DNA of 35,768 nt, taken from Kutzneria sp. 744. Its GTDB lineage: Bacteria; Actinomycetota; Actinomycetes; Mycobacteriales; Pseudonocardiaceae. How positions within the stretch are numbered: the stretch's first letter is position 1; each line of letters starts with the position of its first letter. Both the position numbers and the translations under genes were made by a program. The notes under the pieces are model-generated. The model saw only the letters and a program-made list of their open reading frames with translations, made no database searches and was not told the DNA's origin. The stretch covers positions 3,343,766 to 3,379,533 of the forward strand of contig NZ_KK037166.1 of assembly GCF_000568255.1 (NCBI RefSeq), in the 5' to 3' direction. Shown piece by piece: positions 1 through 7,559 of this stretch.

Positions 1-735
1 CAGCGCCCACGCGCCGAGCACCGCGAAGGTCTGCCAGTCCCGCCACGAGTGTCCGATCTCCCCGACCAGCGCCGAGTCGGGCAGCAGCGAGGAGCGCACT
101 CCCAGGCCCAGCCAGTACATCGGGAACACCTGCGCGATCCACTGCACCCACTCGGGCAGCACGGTGATCGGGAACAGGATGCCCGAGACGCCGGTCAGCA
201 GCAGGAGAGGGATGGCGATGACGGTGGCCACCCGAGCATTGGGGAAAAGCGAGCCGAGCACCGCGCCGATGGGCAGGGTGGCCAGAAGTCCGAGCACCAC
301 CACCAGCCCGAACTTGAGCCAGCCGTCGACGCCGCGCGAAGCGACGTCGTCGAACAGCAGCAGCGCGTAAGCCAGCATGACCACCACGCTGAACAGCGCG
401 AACACGGAGGCGACCAAGGTCTTTCCGGTCAGGTAGGCCGGCATGCCGTCGGGTAGTGCCTTGGCCCGCAACAGCGTGCCGTCCTCCCGATCGGCGGCCA
501 GCGCCGCCGTCATCAGGGTCAGGCCGCTGGAGCACAGGCTGGAGCCGAGCACGCCGCTGAGGATCACCGCTCCCAGGGACACGGTGCTGCCGCTCAGCGG
601 CACGTAACGCAGGAACGCGATCACGACCATGAAGACGACCAGCGGCGTGAACAGCTGCACGAGTTCCGACGGCGTGGTGAACATGTGGCGCAGCTCGATA
701 CGGCCGCGGGCCAGCCCGAGCCTGATCCCGTTCAT
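1..735 (-). CDS. ABC-2 type transporter permease (3' end outside window)
   Basis: This is the membrane subunit of a drug/lipid-type ABC exporter, read on the minus strand from an ATG at 735 and still open at base 1. The N-terminus reads MNGIRLGLARGRIELRHMF, the usual cytoplasmic lead-in of ABC-2 permeases. It is followed by alternating hydrophobic stretches (for example FTPLVVFMVVIAFL, then further segments encoded near 330-420 and 180-260) that look like five or more membrane helices. Its ATG overlaps the TGA of the ATPase gene by four bases (ATGA at 732-735), so the two are translationally coupled and should form one complex. About 245 residues are present, close to the full family length, so little is missing. 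The substrate cannot be read from the sequence. Confidence 0.85.
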   Translation of the reverse strand, partial: MNGIRLGLARGRIELRHMFTTPSELVQLFTPLVVFMVVIAFLRYVPLSGSTVSLGAVILSGVLGSSLCSSGLTLMTAALAADREDGTLLRAKALPDGMPAYLTGKTLVASVFALFSVVVMLAYALLLFDDVASRGVDGWLKFGLVVVLGLLATLPIGAVLGSLFPNARVATVIAIPLLLLTGVSGILFPITVLPEWVQWIAQVFPMYWLGLGVRSSLLPDSALVGEIGHSWRDWQTFAVLGAWAL

Positions 736-1631
736 CGGGTCACCTCCTCGAACTGGCGCACGGCGGCCTCGCCGGCGCCGGACTCGAAGTCCCGCACCAG
801 CGCCATGTAGGTGTCCTCCAGGCTGGCCCGGCGGACCTCGACATCGACGATCTCCTCGCCGTACTGGGCGAACAGCTCCCGCACGAACGCGGCGGGCGCA
901 GTGCTGGAGTGCACGAACCGCTCGCCGCCTCGGGTCCACCGCACCTCGCTGGCGGCGTCCACGCGGCGCGACAGGGCGTCAGCCGAGCCGTCGGCGATCA
1001 CCTTGCCACCGGCCAGGATCAGGATCCGGTCGGCCAGCTTCTCGGCCTCGTCGAGGTCGTGGGTGGTGAGCAGGATCGTGGTGTCCTCGAAGTCGGACAG
1101 CTGGTGGACGAAATCGTGGAAGTCACGCCGCGACTCGGGATCGAAGCCGGCCGTCGGCTCGTCCAGGAACAGCAGCTCGGGCCGTCCGACGATGCCGACA
1201 GCCACATCGAGCCGGCGCCGCTGACCGCCGGACAGCGTGCTGACCCGCTGGTCGGCATACGCGGTCAGGCCGACCCGCTCGATCAGTTCCCCCGTCGGCC
1301 ACGGGGCGCGGTAGGGCTCGTAGTAGGTGGCGAGGTGCGCGAGCAGCTCGCGCACCCGCCAGTGACGGTGGTCGCGCCAGGACTGGAGCACAACGCCCAG
1401 CCTGGCGCGCCACCTGTCATCGCCGCGTGCCGGGTCCACACCCAGCACGCCGACCTCGCCGGCCGAGCGTTTCCTGAATCCCTCCAGGATCTCGATCGTC
1501 GTGGTCTTGCCCGCCCCGTTCGGTCCGAGCAGGGCGAGCACCTCCCCCCGGTGGGCCTGGAACGTGACCCCGGTCAGCACATCGGTCGACCCGTAGCGCA
1601 TCCGCAGGTCACGAACGTCGAGCACGTCCAT
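732..1631 (-). CDS. ABC transporter ATP-binding protein
   Basis: This is the 299-residue ATPase that powers the adjacent ABC-2 permease. All nucleotide-binding motifs are visible: Walker A GPNGAGKTT near residue 36, the ABC signature LSGGQRRRLD, Walker B LLFLDEPT, the D-loop GFDPESR and the H-loop TTHDLDEAE. The C-terminal 80 residues form the extra region typical of DrrA/CcmA-like drug-export ATPases. The ATG at 1631 has a strong ribosome site (GGGGAGGGG on the minus strand) four bases upstream. A 20-bp palindrome 33 bp upstream is a likely operator. The gene is first in a two-gene operon with the permease. Export is well supported by family; the exported compound is unknown. Confidence 0.93.
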   Translation of the reverse strand: MDVLDVRDLRMRYGSTDVLTGVTFQAHRGEVLALLGPNGAGKTTTIEILEGFRKRSAGEVGVLGVDPARGDDRWRARLGVVLQSWRDHRHWRVRELLAHLATYYEPYRAPWPTGELIERVGLTAYADQRVSTLSGGQRRRLDVAVGIVGRPELLFLDEPTAGFDPESRRDFHDFVHQLSDFEDTTILLTTHDLDEAEKLADRILILAGGKVIADGSADALSRRVDAASEVRWTRGGERFVHSSTAPAAFVRELFAQYGEEIVDVEVRRASLEDTYMALVRDFESGAGEAAVRQFEEVTR

Positions 1632-1663
1632 GAACCCCTCCCCTGTCCAACACGTGGAACGAA

Positions 1664-1683
1664 ATGTAGCAGACCTACTACAT
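1664..1683. promoter_or_regulatory. palindromic operator upstream of the ABC exporter operon
   Basis: The sequence ATGTAGCAGACCTACTACAT is a near-perfect inverted repeat (ATGTAG...CTACAT with one mismatch further in). It lies in the 75-bp gap between the exporter ATPase start (1631) and the stop of the siderophore-interacting gene (1707). The position and ATGT/ACAT ends suit a PadR-, TetR- or GntR-type repressor of an exporter. No such regulator lies next to it inside the window. Confidence 0.45.
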
Positions 1684-1706
1684 CCCGAGGAAGGAGTACG
1701 ACAGGT

Positions 1707-2477
1707 TCAGAGCTCCTCGTGAGTGGCGTCGACCTTCCAGTAGCCGCTGAAGGCGATCATGCTCTTGGGCACGCCGCGGTCGCCGACCAGATGCCGGCGC
1801 AGGTCGCGCACGGTCGAGGCCTCGCCGGCCAGCCAGGCGAACACCGGGCCGGCCAGGAACTCGGCCTCGCGCACGGCATCCAGCAGTCCACTGTGGACCC
1901 ATCGCACGTCGACGTCGCCGGGGCGGGCCAGCGACTGGATCTCGTGCTCGTCGGGAACGTCGATGTACGCCAACGCTTTCGCCCCGGGCGGCAGCGCGGC
2001 CAGCGAGGCGGCGATGGCCGGCAGCGCGCTCTGGTCGCCGGCGAACAGCGTCCAGTCGTACGGACCGGGCTGCGCCAGCTGACTCTCCGACGGGCCCAGC
2101 AGGCCGACCACGTCGCCGGGTTCGGCCGTGGCTGCCCAGCGTGTGGCCGGGCCGTCGACGTCGTGCAGGAGGAAGTCGATGTCGATCTCGGCCGCCTCGG
2201 CCCGGTGGGCCCGCACCGAGTAGGCGCGCATCCACGGCCGGCGCTCGTCCGGCATCGCCAGATAGGACCGGTACCAGCGCATCACGTCGCCGTCGGACGG
2301 CGGCTGCGGCACCCACGGCCGCGGCTCGCCGTTGCGCCCGAAGAACAGCTTGACCTGCTGATCGGGTGCCACGGAGGTGAAGTCGGCCAGCTCGGGGCCG
2401 CCGAAGGTGAGCCGCCGCGTGCGCGGCGAGACCTGCCGCACGCCCGTGACCGTGACCAGCTTGTACTGCTTCAGCAT
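1707..2477 (-). CDS. siderophore-interacting protein (ViuB/SIP-type FAD ferric-siderophore reductase)
   Basis: This 256-residue cytoplasmic flavoprotein should release iron from imported ferric siderophores by reducing Fe(III). The N-terminal half is a FAD-binding barrel with the flavin motif RAYSVRAHR near residues 84-92 preceded by QVKLFFGR. The C-terminal half is the NAD(P)H-binding SIP domain, with LFAGDQSALPAIAASLAALP and the ending FSGYWKVDATHEEL. Length and motifs fit the SIP family throughout. The ATG at 2477 has no Shine-Dalgarno sequence. An IdeR/DtxR-type iron box ends only five bases upstream and a possible -10 (TAACCT) lies inside it, so the transcript may be leaderless and iron-repressed. 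The gene has its own promoter and is followed by the separate exporter operon. Confidence 0.92.
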   Translation of the reverse strand: MLKQYKLVTVTGVRQVSPRTRRLTFGGPELADFTSVAPDQQVKLFFGRNGEPRPWVPQPPSDGDVMRWYRSYLAMPDERRPWMRAYSVRAHRAEAAEIDIDFLLHDVDGPATRWAATAEPGDVVGLLGPSESQLAQPGPYDWTLFAGDQSALPAIAASLAALPPGAKALAYIDVPDEHEIQSLARPGDVDVRWVHSGLLDAVREAEFLAGPVFAWLAGEASTVRDLRRHLVGDRGVPKSMIAFSGYWKVDATHEEL

Positions 2478-2481
2478 TTAA

Positions 2482-2500
2482 TTAGGTTAGCCTAGGCTAA
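2482..2500. promoter_or_regulatory. IdeR/DtxR-type iron box
   Basis: The 19-mer TTAGGTTAGCCTAGGCTAA matches the established DtxR/IdeR/DmdR consensus (TTAGGTTAGGCTAACCTAA) at 16 positions and is itself palindromic. It sits directly upstream of the siderophore-interacting gene and overlaps the last codon and stop of the EspG-like gene (TAA at 2487-2489). Iron-loaded IdeR binding here would block transcription of the SIP gene. Confidence 0.85.
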
Positions 2501-3101
2501 TAGCTGAGCGCAGCCGCCGTTCCACGGTTTCCGGATCACCCGGCGAGTACTCGATGCGCGGCCGGCCGTCGATGCCGCGGGTGGTGATCGCGAGGTAGCG
2601 CCCCTCCTCCGCATCCACCCAGCCGATGGACCGGCCGTCGACGAGGAACGAGCCGCCGCCCAGTCTCGGCGACGCCGACGGCGCGCGACCGGACGCGCCG
2701 GCCATGGGCGGCAGATGCGCCACAAGCCGGGGCACGACCAGGTCCCGCGGCACGGCGTCGAACCGGATGCCCTCGCCATGCCGGATCGCCACCAGGCCAC
2801 GGTCCACACCGAACACGCCCAGGGCCGTCAGCTGCTCGTCGCCGTTCATGCCCAGCAGGCCGATCGTGGGCGTGCCCGTGCCGAACAAGGTCACCGTGTC
2901 CTGCAGCTCGGGCGTGAACCTGTTGTCCCGCAACAGACCCCGCTCGGCGAGGCTCGCGCCGACCTGCGCGTGCAGTCCCGCCCGGTTGATTCCGTTGCCG
3001 TAGTGCGGAAACGTGAACGGGAAGCGACGGAGCGTGAGCCCCAACGCCTCCCCCACGGCGTCGAGCTCGACGAAGGTGCACTCCAGTGCCACGGCCGCCA
3101 T
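2487..3101 (-). CDS. ESX secretion-associated EspG-like protein
   Basis: This protein of about 204 residues resembles the EspG family, cytosolic chaperones that bind PE/PPE-type substrates of type VII secretion. Recognisable features are the opening LECTFVELDAVGEALGL, the segment ASLAERGLL and the mixed alpha/beta C-terminal half ending VERRLRSAIS. The frame is open much further upstream (to 3629), but that stretch overlaps the lipoprotein gene and has no family-like sequence, so I start at ATG 3101; a GTG at 3107 is an alternative. No clear ribosome site is visible. The gene lies 38 bp downstream of a DUF3558 lipoprotein gene, a pairing common in Pseudonocardiaceae. No ESX core genes (EccB/C/D, WXG100) are in the window, so a secretion role here is inferred from family only. 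Confidence 0.72.
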   Translation of the reverse strand: MAAVALECTFVELDAVGEALGLTLRRFPFTFPHYGNGINRAGLHAQVGASLAERGLLRDNRFTPELQDTVTLFGTGTPTIGLLGMNGDEQLTALGVFGVDRGLVAIRHGEGIRFDAVPRDLVVPRLVAHLPPMAGASGRAPSASPRLGGGSFLVDGRSIGWVDAEEGRYLAITTRGIDGRPRIEYSPGDPETVERRLRSAISLG

Positions 3102-3139
3102 CGTCACACAGGACCGGCCGGGCCCAGGCGTGACTCTTT

Positions 3140-4156
3140 TCAGTGGCGGCTGTCCAACGCCTTCACCACGTCGTCGGCGACCTGCTTGGCCTGCGGCAGG
3201 ACATCGGACTTTCCGGCGATGGTGAGGTTCACGGTCACGATCTCGAACTCGTCCTTGCCGAACGGGGACTTCGTGTACTGCACCTGCACGTAGCTGCTGG
3301 CCAGCTTGTCGTTGCCGACGGTCGTGGCCATCGCCTGCCGGCTGCCGATCTGGAACGGCTCCGGCGTGCCGAGTTTGATCTGCGGCGGCCATTCGTCCGA
3401 GGACAGCAGCACACTGACGAAGTTGTGCGCGCCGCTGATCCAGTTGCAGCCGTAGAAGCCGGCCGGCGAGGGCGTGACCGAGGCGCCGAGCGCCTTGGAC
3501 GCCACCGAGGCCAGCGTCGGGCACAGGTCGACGTCGCCGACCGAGTCGGCCGGGAACGGATTGTGCTTGAGGCTGCCCGATTTCAGGACGGCGAGGGCGC
3601 CCGTGGCCATCGCGTCGGCCGTCGGGCACGGGTCGGCGTCCGGGAAGGACGAGGAGTTCTTGGCCTCCAGCACGATCGCCTGGCCGCCGGACAGCGTGAT
3701 GCCGCGCAGGCAGCCGACGTCCTTCTGCCCCTTGCCGACGTAGACCGTGCGGCCGTCCTGCTGCTTGGCCGTCACCGAAACCTGAAACCTCTTCAGATAA
3801 TCCTCGGGCGTGGCCAGGCCGGTCTCGGTCTCCACCGACAGCAGGTAGCCGCCGGTGACCTTGGGCGGCGTGGCCGTGTCGGCCAGCACCAGGGAGTAGT
3901 AGCAGGAGCCGTAGTCGGTCAGGCTCGTGTCCAGCTTGAACTTCGGCGCCATCGCCTTGAACGCGTCCTGCGGGGCGAACTGGCAGACGTCCACCGTGCG
4001 AGGATCACCCAGCTCGGAGGTCGTCGTCGCGGCGCCGCCCGACGGCTGATCCTGGCCGGCTCCAAGCGGTTGCGCCACGCCGGCGACTCTGGTGGCGCAG
4101 CCGGCGGTGGCCAGCGCGACACAGACCAGGGCGGCGATCACGGTTTTTGTCCCCAC
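3140..4156 (-). CDS. DUF3558 family lipoprotein
   Basis: This is a 338-residue exported lipoprotein. The N-terminus MGTKTVIAALVCVALATAGC is a type II signal peptide with lipobox LATAGC, so the mature protein should begin at a lipidated Cys20. A low-complexity linker follows, then two related domains: one with VDVCQFAPQDAFKAMAPK and paired cysteines, the other with VDLCPTLASVASKALG. This duplicated Cys-containing pattern is typical of DUF3558 proteins of actinomycetes, whose function is unknown. The start is a GTG at 4156; an internal GTG five codons later is possible. It is probably co-transcribed with the EspG-like gene downstream (38-bp gap) and the PAP2-like gene upstream (18-bp gap). Confidence 0.82.
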   Translation of the reverse strand: MGTKTVIAALVCVALATAGCATRVAGVAQPLGAGQDQPSGGAATTTSELGDPRTVDVCQFAPQDAFKAMAPKFKLDTSLTDYGSCYYSLVLADTATPPKVTGGYLLSVETETGLATPEDYLKRFQVSVTAKQQDGRTVYVGKGQKDVGCLRGITLSGGQAIVLEAKNSSSFPDADPCPTADAMATGALAVLKSGSLKHNPFPADSVGDVDLCPTLASVASKALGASVTPSPAGFYGCNWISGAHNFVSVLLSSDEWPPQIKLGTPEPFQIGSRQAMATTVGNDKLASSYVQVQYTKSPFGKDEFEIVTVNLTIAGKSDVLPQAKQVADDVVKALDSRH

Positions 4157-4174
4157 GGCTGGGACTGTAACGCC

Positions 4175-4747
4175 TCACCACTGTCCAAGCAGGAGGATCG
4201 CGGAACTCGTCGCCGTCACCCCGATCAGGGCGCCGACCACCGTCTGGGCGATCGTGTGCTCCCGGAGCACCACTCGGGACCAGCCCACCGCCGCCACCGC
4301 CGCGAACCCCAGGCCCCACCAGGGGCTCAGCAGCGCCATGAACGCCGTCACCGCGCCGCTGCCCACCGCCGCGTGCACGCTCACCTTCCAGGCCAGCGTC
4401 ACCAGGAAGAGTGGCACCAGCACTGTCATCATCGCGATCAGCGCGCCGACGAGCACCGGCGGCGCCCCCAGCACCGCGAACAGCACGATGCAGCCGCACA
4501 CCGACACCATGACCAGCGGAATCACCACCAGCCGCGCCTGCCTGGTGCGGACGTGCGGGTCGTGCCAGCTGCCCCGCACGATGCCCAGCCTGATCACCAC
4601 GCCCGGCACCACCCCGGCGAACACCACCGCCAGCAGCGCCCAGGCCAGTCCCGTCGGCCCGCCCGTGCGCCAGCCGATCACCACCAACCCCGCGACCACC
4701 ACGTTCTTCGGGTCCAGCACATCGCTGACCCACTTGGCGAGCCTCAC
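4175..4747 (-). CDS. PAP2-like membrane phosphatase family protein
   Basis: This 190-residue integral membrane protein has about five to six hydrophobic helices. The membrane-embedded PAP2 pattern is visible but degenerate: an RTRQAR segment near residue 68 in place of the KxxxxxxRP motif, SVHAAVGSG near 127 in place of PSGH, and SRVVLREHTIAQTVVG near 160 in place of SRxxxxxHxxxD. The final Asp is replaced by Gln. Related actinomycete proteins are annotated as PA-phosphatase-like phosphoesterases; the altered residues leave catalysis uncertain. The long inverted repeat at 4770-4874 separates it from the paa operon upstream, so it probably has its own promoter there or depends on read-through. 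Confidence 0.65.
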   Translation of the reverse strand: MRLAKWVSDVLDPKNVVVAGLVVIGWRTGGPTGLAWALLAVVFAGVVPGVVIRLGIVRGSWHDPHVRTRQARLVVIPLVMVSVCGCIVLFAVLGAPPVLVGALIAMMTVLVPLFLVTLAWKVSVHAAVGSGAVTAFMALLSPWWGLGFAAVAAVGWSRVVLREHTIAQTVVGALIGVTATSSAILLLGQW

Positions 4748-4769
4748 CCCACCATGATCGACACATAAC

Positions 4770-4874
4770 CCCCGCGAGTCACGTTCTCAGGCACCCCGAA
4801 TGTAGGTTTCGCGCACACACGATCGGGTGCCCGAAACCGGCATTCGGTGGTTCCGAGAACGTGACTCGCCGGGG
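4770..4874. repeat. long imperfect inverted repeat (REP-like element, possible terminator)
   Basis: Arms at 4770-4811 and 4832-4874 pair almost end to end around a 20-nt loop. The outer core is perfect over 15 bases (GCGAGTCACGTTCTC at 4774-4788 against its complement at 4855-4869). The inner parts CCGAATG/CATTCGG and GGTTTCG/CGAAACC also pair. It lies immediately after the stop codon of paaE. A related half-copy sits after the stop of the aldehyde dehydrogenase gene at 29601-29646, so this is a dispersed element and not a one-off hairpin. It could terminate the paa transcript. No T-tract is present. Confidence 0.75.
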
Positions 4875-4877
4875 TGG

Positions 4878-5930
4878 TCAGGCGTCGTAGTCCACTGTGA
4901 TCTGATCCGACACCGGGAAGGTCTGGCAGGTCAGCACGAAGCCGGCGTCGACCTCGGCCGGTTCGAGGGCGAAGTTGCGGCGCATGTCGACGTCGCCGCA
5001 CAGGACCTTGGCCCGGCACGTGCCGCAGACCCCGCCCTTGCAGGCGAAGGGCAGGTCGGGCCGCACGCGCTGGGCGCCCTCGAGAAGGGTGACGTCACGG
5101 GGCAGCACCACGTCGGTGGTGCGGCCGTCCAGCTGGACCTTGACCGAGGAGCTCGGCCCCTCGATGCCGGGCTCGGTGTGCCGCACCGGCTCGGGCGGCA
5201 GGTCGTCGACGAAGAACAGCTCCTGGTGTATCCGCGAACGAGGCACTCCGAGCTCGGCCAGCACGGCCTGGGCGTCGGTGACCATGGCATAGGGCCCGCA
5301 CAGCCACCAGTGATCAACCTCGGCGACGTCGAGCAGCGCGGGCAGCAGGGCCCGGAGCTTGTCGGCGTCGAGCCGGCCGGTGAACAGCTCGGCCTCGCGC
5401 GGCTCGCGCGACAGCACGTGCACGAGGTCGAGGTTCTCGCGGTTGGCATCCTTCAGGTCCGCCAGCTCGTCGGCGAACATCACGGTGTCCGTGCGCCGAT
5501 TCCCGTACAGCAGCGTCGCCGAAGCCTTGGCCAGCACGGAAGACGCGATGGACAGGATCGGCGTGATTCCGCTGCCGGCGGCGATCAGCACGTGATGACC
5601 GGGCACGTCGAGGTCGGGACTGAAGGAACCGGTCGGCGGCAGCACCTCGATGCGGTCGCCGGGCCGAACCTCGTGCACCAGCCACGGCGAGAAGGCGCCG
5701 CCGGGCACCTCACGTACGCCGATCCTCGGTTTGGAACCCGCGGGCGCGCAGATCGAGTACGACCGCCGCGCCTCAAGGCCGTCGATCTCCCGGCGCAGCG
5801 TCAGCGACTGACCGGGCCGGAACGCGAACAACTCCGCCAGCTCATCGGGCACGTCGAAGGACACGGCGACGGCGTCGTCGCACAGTCGCTCCACATCGGA
5901 CACCGTGAGCGCATGAAACGTGGTGGCCAC
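4878..5930 (-). CDS. paaE: 1,2-phenylacetyl-CoA epoxidase reductase subunit PaaE
   Basis: This is the 350-residue reductase that passes electrons from NAD(P)H through FAD and a [2Fe-2S] centre to the PaaAC oxygenase. Domains in order are an FAD-binding barrel with RRSYSICAP near residue 56, an NAD(P)H domain with the GSGITPILSI motif, and a C-terminal plant-type ferredoxin domain. The cluster ligands are Cys297, Cys302, Cys305 and Cys335 (ACKGGVCGTC ... LTCQT). The GTG start at 5930 follows the paaD stop directly (TGAGTG). It is the last gene of paaZABCDE, and a long inverted repeat follows its stop codon. Length and motifs match the family in full. Confidence 0.95.
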   Translation of the reverse strand: MATTFHALTVSDVERLCDDAVAVSFDVPDELAELFAFRPGQSLTLRREIDGLEARRSYSICAPAGSKPRIGVREVPGGAFSPWLVHEVRPGDRIEVLPPTGSFSPDLDVPGHHVLIAAGSGITPILSIASSVLAKASATLLYGNRRTDTVMFADELADLKDANRENLDLVHVLSREPREAELFTGRLDADKLRALLPALLDVAEVDHWWLCGPYAMVTDAQAVLAELGVPRSRIHQELFFVDDLPPEPVRHTEPGIEGPSSSVKVQLDGRTTDVVLPRDVTLLEGAQRVRPDLPFACKGGVCGTCRAKVLCGDVDMRRNFALEPAEVDAGFVLTCQTFPVSDQITVDYDA

Positions 5931-6422
5931 TCAGATCTCCTTGACGTGCTCGAAAGGTTCGGCGCAGGACCGGCACCGCCGCAGCGCCTTGCACGCGGTG
6001 GCACTGAAAGCGGAAACCTCGACGGTGTCGGGACTTCCGCACTGCGGGCAGGACACCACCCGCACGGAAGGCCCAAGCATCAACGGAATCGGGCCGCCGT
6101 GCTCACGAGGCGCGGGACCGGGCGGCGCGATGCCGGCCTCGGCCAGCTTCCGACGCCCGGACTCGGTGATCCAGTCCGTCGTCCACGCCGGCTCCAGCAC
6201 GACCTTGATCTCCACGTCCCGATAACCGGCCTCATGCAACCGGTGATCAAGGTCGTCGCGCATCGTGTCCATTGCCGGACAACCGGTGTAGGTCGGCGTG
6301 ATGGCCACGACGACCCGGTCCCCGCTGTCCTCGACGGACCGGAGCACACCCAGCTCCGCCAACGTGAGCATCGGCAGCTCGGGGTCCGTCACGGTCTCGG
6401 CGATGGCCTGCGCGGTCACCAT
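5931..6422 (-). CDS. paaD: phenylacetate degradation protein PaaD
   Basis: This 163-residue protein is needed for the phenylacetyl-CoA epoxidase, probably in iron-sulfur assembly or maturation. The N-terminal 100 residues form a MIP18/DUF59-like domain containing DPELPMLTLAELGVLRSV and PTYTGCPAMD, the latter with the conserved Cys. The C-terminal tail has a zinc-ribbon pattern (CPQCGSPDTVEV ... CRSC). I start at ATG 6422, which overlaps the end of paaC by seven bases. A longer upstream frame exists but lies wholly inside paaC. Operon position between paaC and paaE is standard. Confidence 0.93.
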   Translation of the reverse strand: MVTAQAIAETVTDPELPMLTLAELGVLRSVEDSGDRVVVAITPTYTGCPAMDTMRDDLDHRLHEAGYRDVEIKVVLEPAWTTDWITESGRRKLAEAGIAPPGPAPREHGGPIPLMLGPSVRVVSCPQCGSPDTVEVSAFSATACKALRRCRSCAEPFEHVKEI

Positions 6423-7261
6423 GTCGCACCCGGGTGCGCCCGCGCGACGCTCTGCATCTCGGCCAGCATCTCCGCCAACGCCTCGGTGTGCTCGCCGTCC
6501 CGCCCCAGAACCTGTTCGACGCCAACGGAGTCCGGCCGGTCCAACCCGGCGGCCGCCAGCACCTGGTCGATCACGGCGTCGAACTCGCCCCGCACCGACG
6601 CCGGGTCGACCATGTCGGCCGCGTGACCGGCGAACAACTCGCCGACATACGGCCACACGGCTTCGAGCCCGTCCCGCATCCGCTGGTGCGACAACTCCGT
6701 GCCGTCGCCGAGCCGAACGACCCACTGCGCCGAGTAGTCACGGTGATACGTGACCTCCTTGACACCCTTGGCCGCGATCGCCGCCAGCACCGGATCGGCC
6801 GACGACATCAGGCGCTGCAACAGGGCCAGCCGCCACGTGCTGAACACCAGCAGCCGAGCCATGGAGAACGCGAAGTCCCCGTTGGCCAGTTCCACCAGCC
6901 GCACGTTCCGGAACTCCGGCGCGTCCCGCAGGAACGCGAAGTCGTCGTCGGAACGCTCGGTGCCGTCGGCCTTGCCGGCCCGGGTCAGCAGCAATCGGGC
7001 CTGCCCCAACAGGTCCAGGCCGATGTTGGCCAGTGCGACCTCGTCCTCCAGCTCCGGCGCCCGCGTGCACCACTCCTGCAGCCGGTGCGACATCACCAGG
7101 GCGTCGTCGGCCAGCATCAGGCAGTACGCAGCCAGCGCCACAGCATCCACATCGGACGGCACCGTGGTGTCCACACCGGACAGCGGGTCGGCGAAGCCCG
7201 TGCCGAAGGCCCACCGTGCGTCGCCCTCGGAACTCAGTGCCTCGTAAGCGTTGTCGAACAT
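6416..7261 (-). CDS. paaC: 1,2-phenylacetyl-CoA epoxidase structural subunit PaaC
   Basis: This 281-residue ferritin-like helical subunit pairs with catalytic PaaA. The family signature is visible in LADDALVMSHRLQEWC, EDEVALANIGLDLLGQAR, the middle segment GDFAFSMARLLVFS and KEVTYHRDYSAQWVVRLGDG. PaaC is known to lack the diiron site and has a structural role. The ATG at 7261 lies 10 bp after the paaB stop. The gene overlaps paaD by seven bases. Confidence 0.94.
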   Translation of the reverse strand: MFDNAYEALSSEGDARWAFGTGFADPLSGVDTTVPSDVDAVALAAYCLMLADDALVMSHRLQEWCTRAPELEDEVALANIGLDLLGQARLLLTRAGKADGTERSDDDFAFLRDAPEFRNVRLVELANGDFAFSMARLLVFSTWRLALLQRLMSSADPVLAAIAAKGVKEVTYHRDYSAQWVVRLGDGTELSHQRMRDGLEAVWPYVGELFAGHAADMVDPASVRGEFDAVIDQVLAAAGLDRPDSVGVEQVLGRDGEHTEALAEMLAEMQSVARAHPGATW

Positions 7262-7271
7262 GGCCGCCTGC

Positions 7272-7559
7272 TCACATGTGGGGAACGTCGTCGGGGATCT
7301 CGTAGAACGTCGGGTGCCGGTACACCTTGTCGCCGCTGGGCTCGAAGAACGGGTCCTTCTCGTCCGGGCTGGACGCGGTGATGTCCGCGGCCTTCACGAC
7401 CCAGATGCTCACGCCCTCGTTGCGCCGGGTGTACAGGTCCCGGGCATGCCGCACGGCCATCTCGTCATCGGCCGCGTGCAGCGAACCGACGTGCACGTGG
7501 TTCAGACCACGCTTGCCGCGCACGAAAACCTCGTACAACGGCCAACTGTTCCTGCTCAT
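7272..7559 (-). CDS. paaB: 1,2-phenylacetyl-CoA epoxidase subunit PaaB
   Basis: This 95-residue subunit bridges the PaaAC heterodimers in the epoxidase complex. It opens [20 protein letters not shown], followed by [24 protein letters not shown], and ends [13 protein letters not shown], all close to the family pattern. The ATG at 7559 overlaps the paaA stop codon by four bases, so translation is coupled. The open frame continues upstream of this ATG, but only inside paaA. Confidence 0.94.
   Translation of the reverse strand: MSRNSWPLYEVFVRGKRGLNHVHVGSLHAADDEMAVRHARDLYTRRNEGVSIWVVKAADITASSPDEKDPFFEPSGDKVYRHPTFYEIPDDVPHM

Noticed and set aside
909-2495. Long plus-strand open frame of 528 codons opposite the ABC ATPase and SIP genes
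   Set aside because: It is antisense to two clear genes, is rich in Arg, Gly, Pro and His, and has no recognisable motif; such frames are common opposite GC-rich genes.
2487-3629. A 380-codon open frame containing the EspG-like gene
   Set aside because: The first 176 codons lie antiparallel-free but wholly inside the lipoprotein gene on the same strand and have no family-like sequence; the EspG-like sequence begins at 3101.
4827-6626. Plus-strand open frame of 599 codons opposite paaE and paaD
   Set aside because: It is the antisense image of well-supported paa genes with low-complexity sequence and no ribosome site of note.
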